From Pseudemcibacter sp038106445 (GTDB lineage Bacteria > Pseudomonadota > Alphaproteobacteria > Sphingomonadales > Emcibacteraceae), in NCBI GenBank assembly GCA_038106445.1, contig JAYODU010000001.1:124001-188000 (forward strand): DNA of 64,000 bases. The letters run 5' to 3'. Made by a program: the position numbers and the translations under genes. Position 1 is the first letter of the stretch. Each line of letters starts with the position of its first letter. Positions 63,803 through 64,000 of this stretch are shown piece after piece. Below the pieces are notes generated by a model. The model had not been told where the DNA came from and did not search any database. It saw only the letters and a program-made list of their open reading frames with translations.

Positions 63803-64000
63803 ATGAAAAAACACATTATAAAACTGACGATGATTTTTTTAGCTGGTGGCTTTATCACAAATGGGGTCACAGCACAGGAAAGCCCGCTTACCCAGGATAT
63901 GATTGATCACGCCAGATCACTTGGTGAAATGGCCTATAATTCAAGCCTGACGGAAGATCTTGTAACATCACTGACCACAGAGGTGGGGCACCGTCTTGCG
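63803..64000 (+). CDS. M28-like aminopeptidase, N-terminal part (cut by window end)
   Basis: The first 66 codons of a secreted protein: a signal peptide (MKKHIIKLTMIFLAGGFITNG, ending VTAQ) and the opening MIDHARSLGEMAYNSSLTEDLVTSLTTEVGHRLA, which resembles the start of M28-type peptidases before their PA domain. GGGGAG lies six bases before the ATG. The catalytic part is beyond the window, so the family call is tentative. Confidence 0.6.
   Translation, partial: MKKHIIKLTMIFLAGGFITNGVTAQESPLTQDMIDHARSLGEMAYNSSLTEDLVTSLTTEVGHRLA

Noticed and set aside
1..64000. Long antisense frames over gyrB, leuCD, ffh, sdhA and others
   Set aside because: They follow from codon bias of the real genes, lack ribosome binding sites and family matches.

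Overview
The window is a dense, moderately AT-rich piece of a bacterial chromosome, about 68 protein genes, with no phage, transposon, CRISPR array, rRNA or tRNA that I could see. Gene content and order point to an alphaproteobacterium: a split ccmA-B / ccmC-I cytochrome c maturation cluster, rpsP-rimM-trmD-rplS followed by leuC-leuD-leuB-asd, sdhCDAB, a cone-less NrdA, a DUF2794 gene, and a decayed FlaEY-like gene. The genus cannot be set from the sequence; a Kordiimonadales/Emcibacterales-like or Caulobacterales-related lineage is a guess.
Layout. 1-9.6 kb: the 3' end of gyrB, a VOC-fold enzyme, a bifunctional penicillin-binding protein, a minus-strand run (SCO protein, YcgN, YgjP-like peptidase), an ankyrin protein, small membrane or unknown genes, and a minus-strand run ending with an in-frame fusion of the gltB start to the gltD end. 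10-20.8 kb: hrpB, nrdAB with a recognisable promoter and NrdR-like box, divergent msrB/msrA, an XRE-cupin regulator, plsC-MATE, folD-yggT. 21-23.1 kb: a FlaEY-like pseudogene and a small secreted protein. 23.1-36 kb: polA, an ABC ATPase without a neighbouring permease, nadB, a GST, htpG, a membrane protein, acnA. 36-43.4 kb: the ccm cluster, interrupted by one antisense gene. 43.5-48.9 kb: yciB, ftsY, mtaB, a DASS symporter, an outer-membrane barrel. 49-57.1 kb: ffh, rpsP, rimM, trmD, rplS, leuCDB, asd. 57.2-64 kb: sdhCDAB, an S9 lipoprotein peptidase, a CitE-like lyase and the start of an M28 peptidase.
How it works together. The genes describe an aerobic, respiring cell: c-type cytochrome maturation, SCO copper delivery to oxidase, succinate dehydrogenase and aconitase, plus co-translational targeting through both ffh and ftsY. 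Leucine and aspartate-family biosynthesis sit downstream of the ribosomal operon, separated by a terminator that can compete with an alternative hairpin.
The most unusual features are scars of gene loss: a gltB::gltD deletion fusion that keeps its intact frame and a strong terminator, a FlaEY-like gene with a frame change and an in-frame stop, and a lone EAL-type C-terminal fragment. Other candidates are an attenuator-like set of alternative hairpins before leuC, an NrdR-like box on the nrdA promoter, a 13-bp tandem repeat running into a GST ribosome binding site, and a structured leader before ffh. I found no convincing wholly new multi-gene system.
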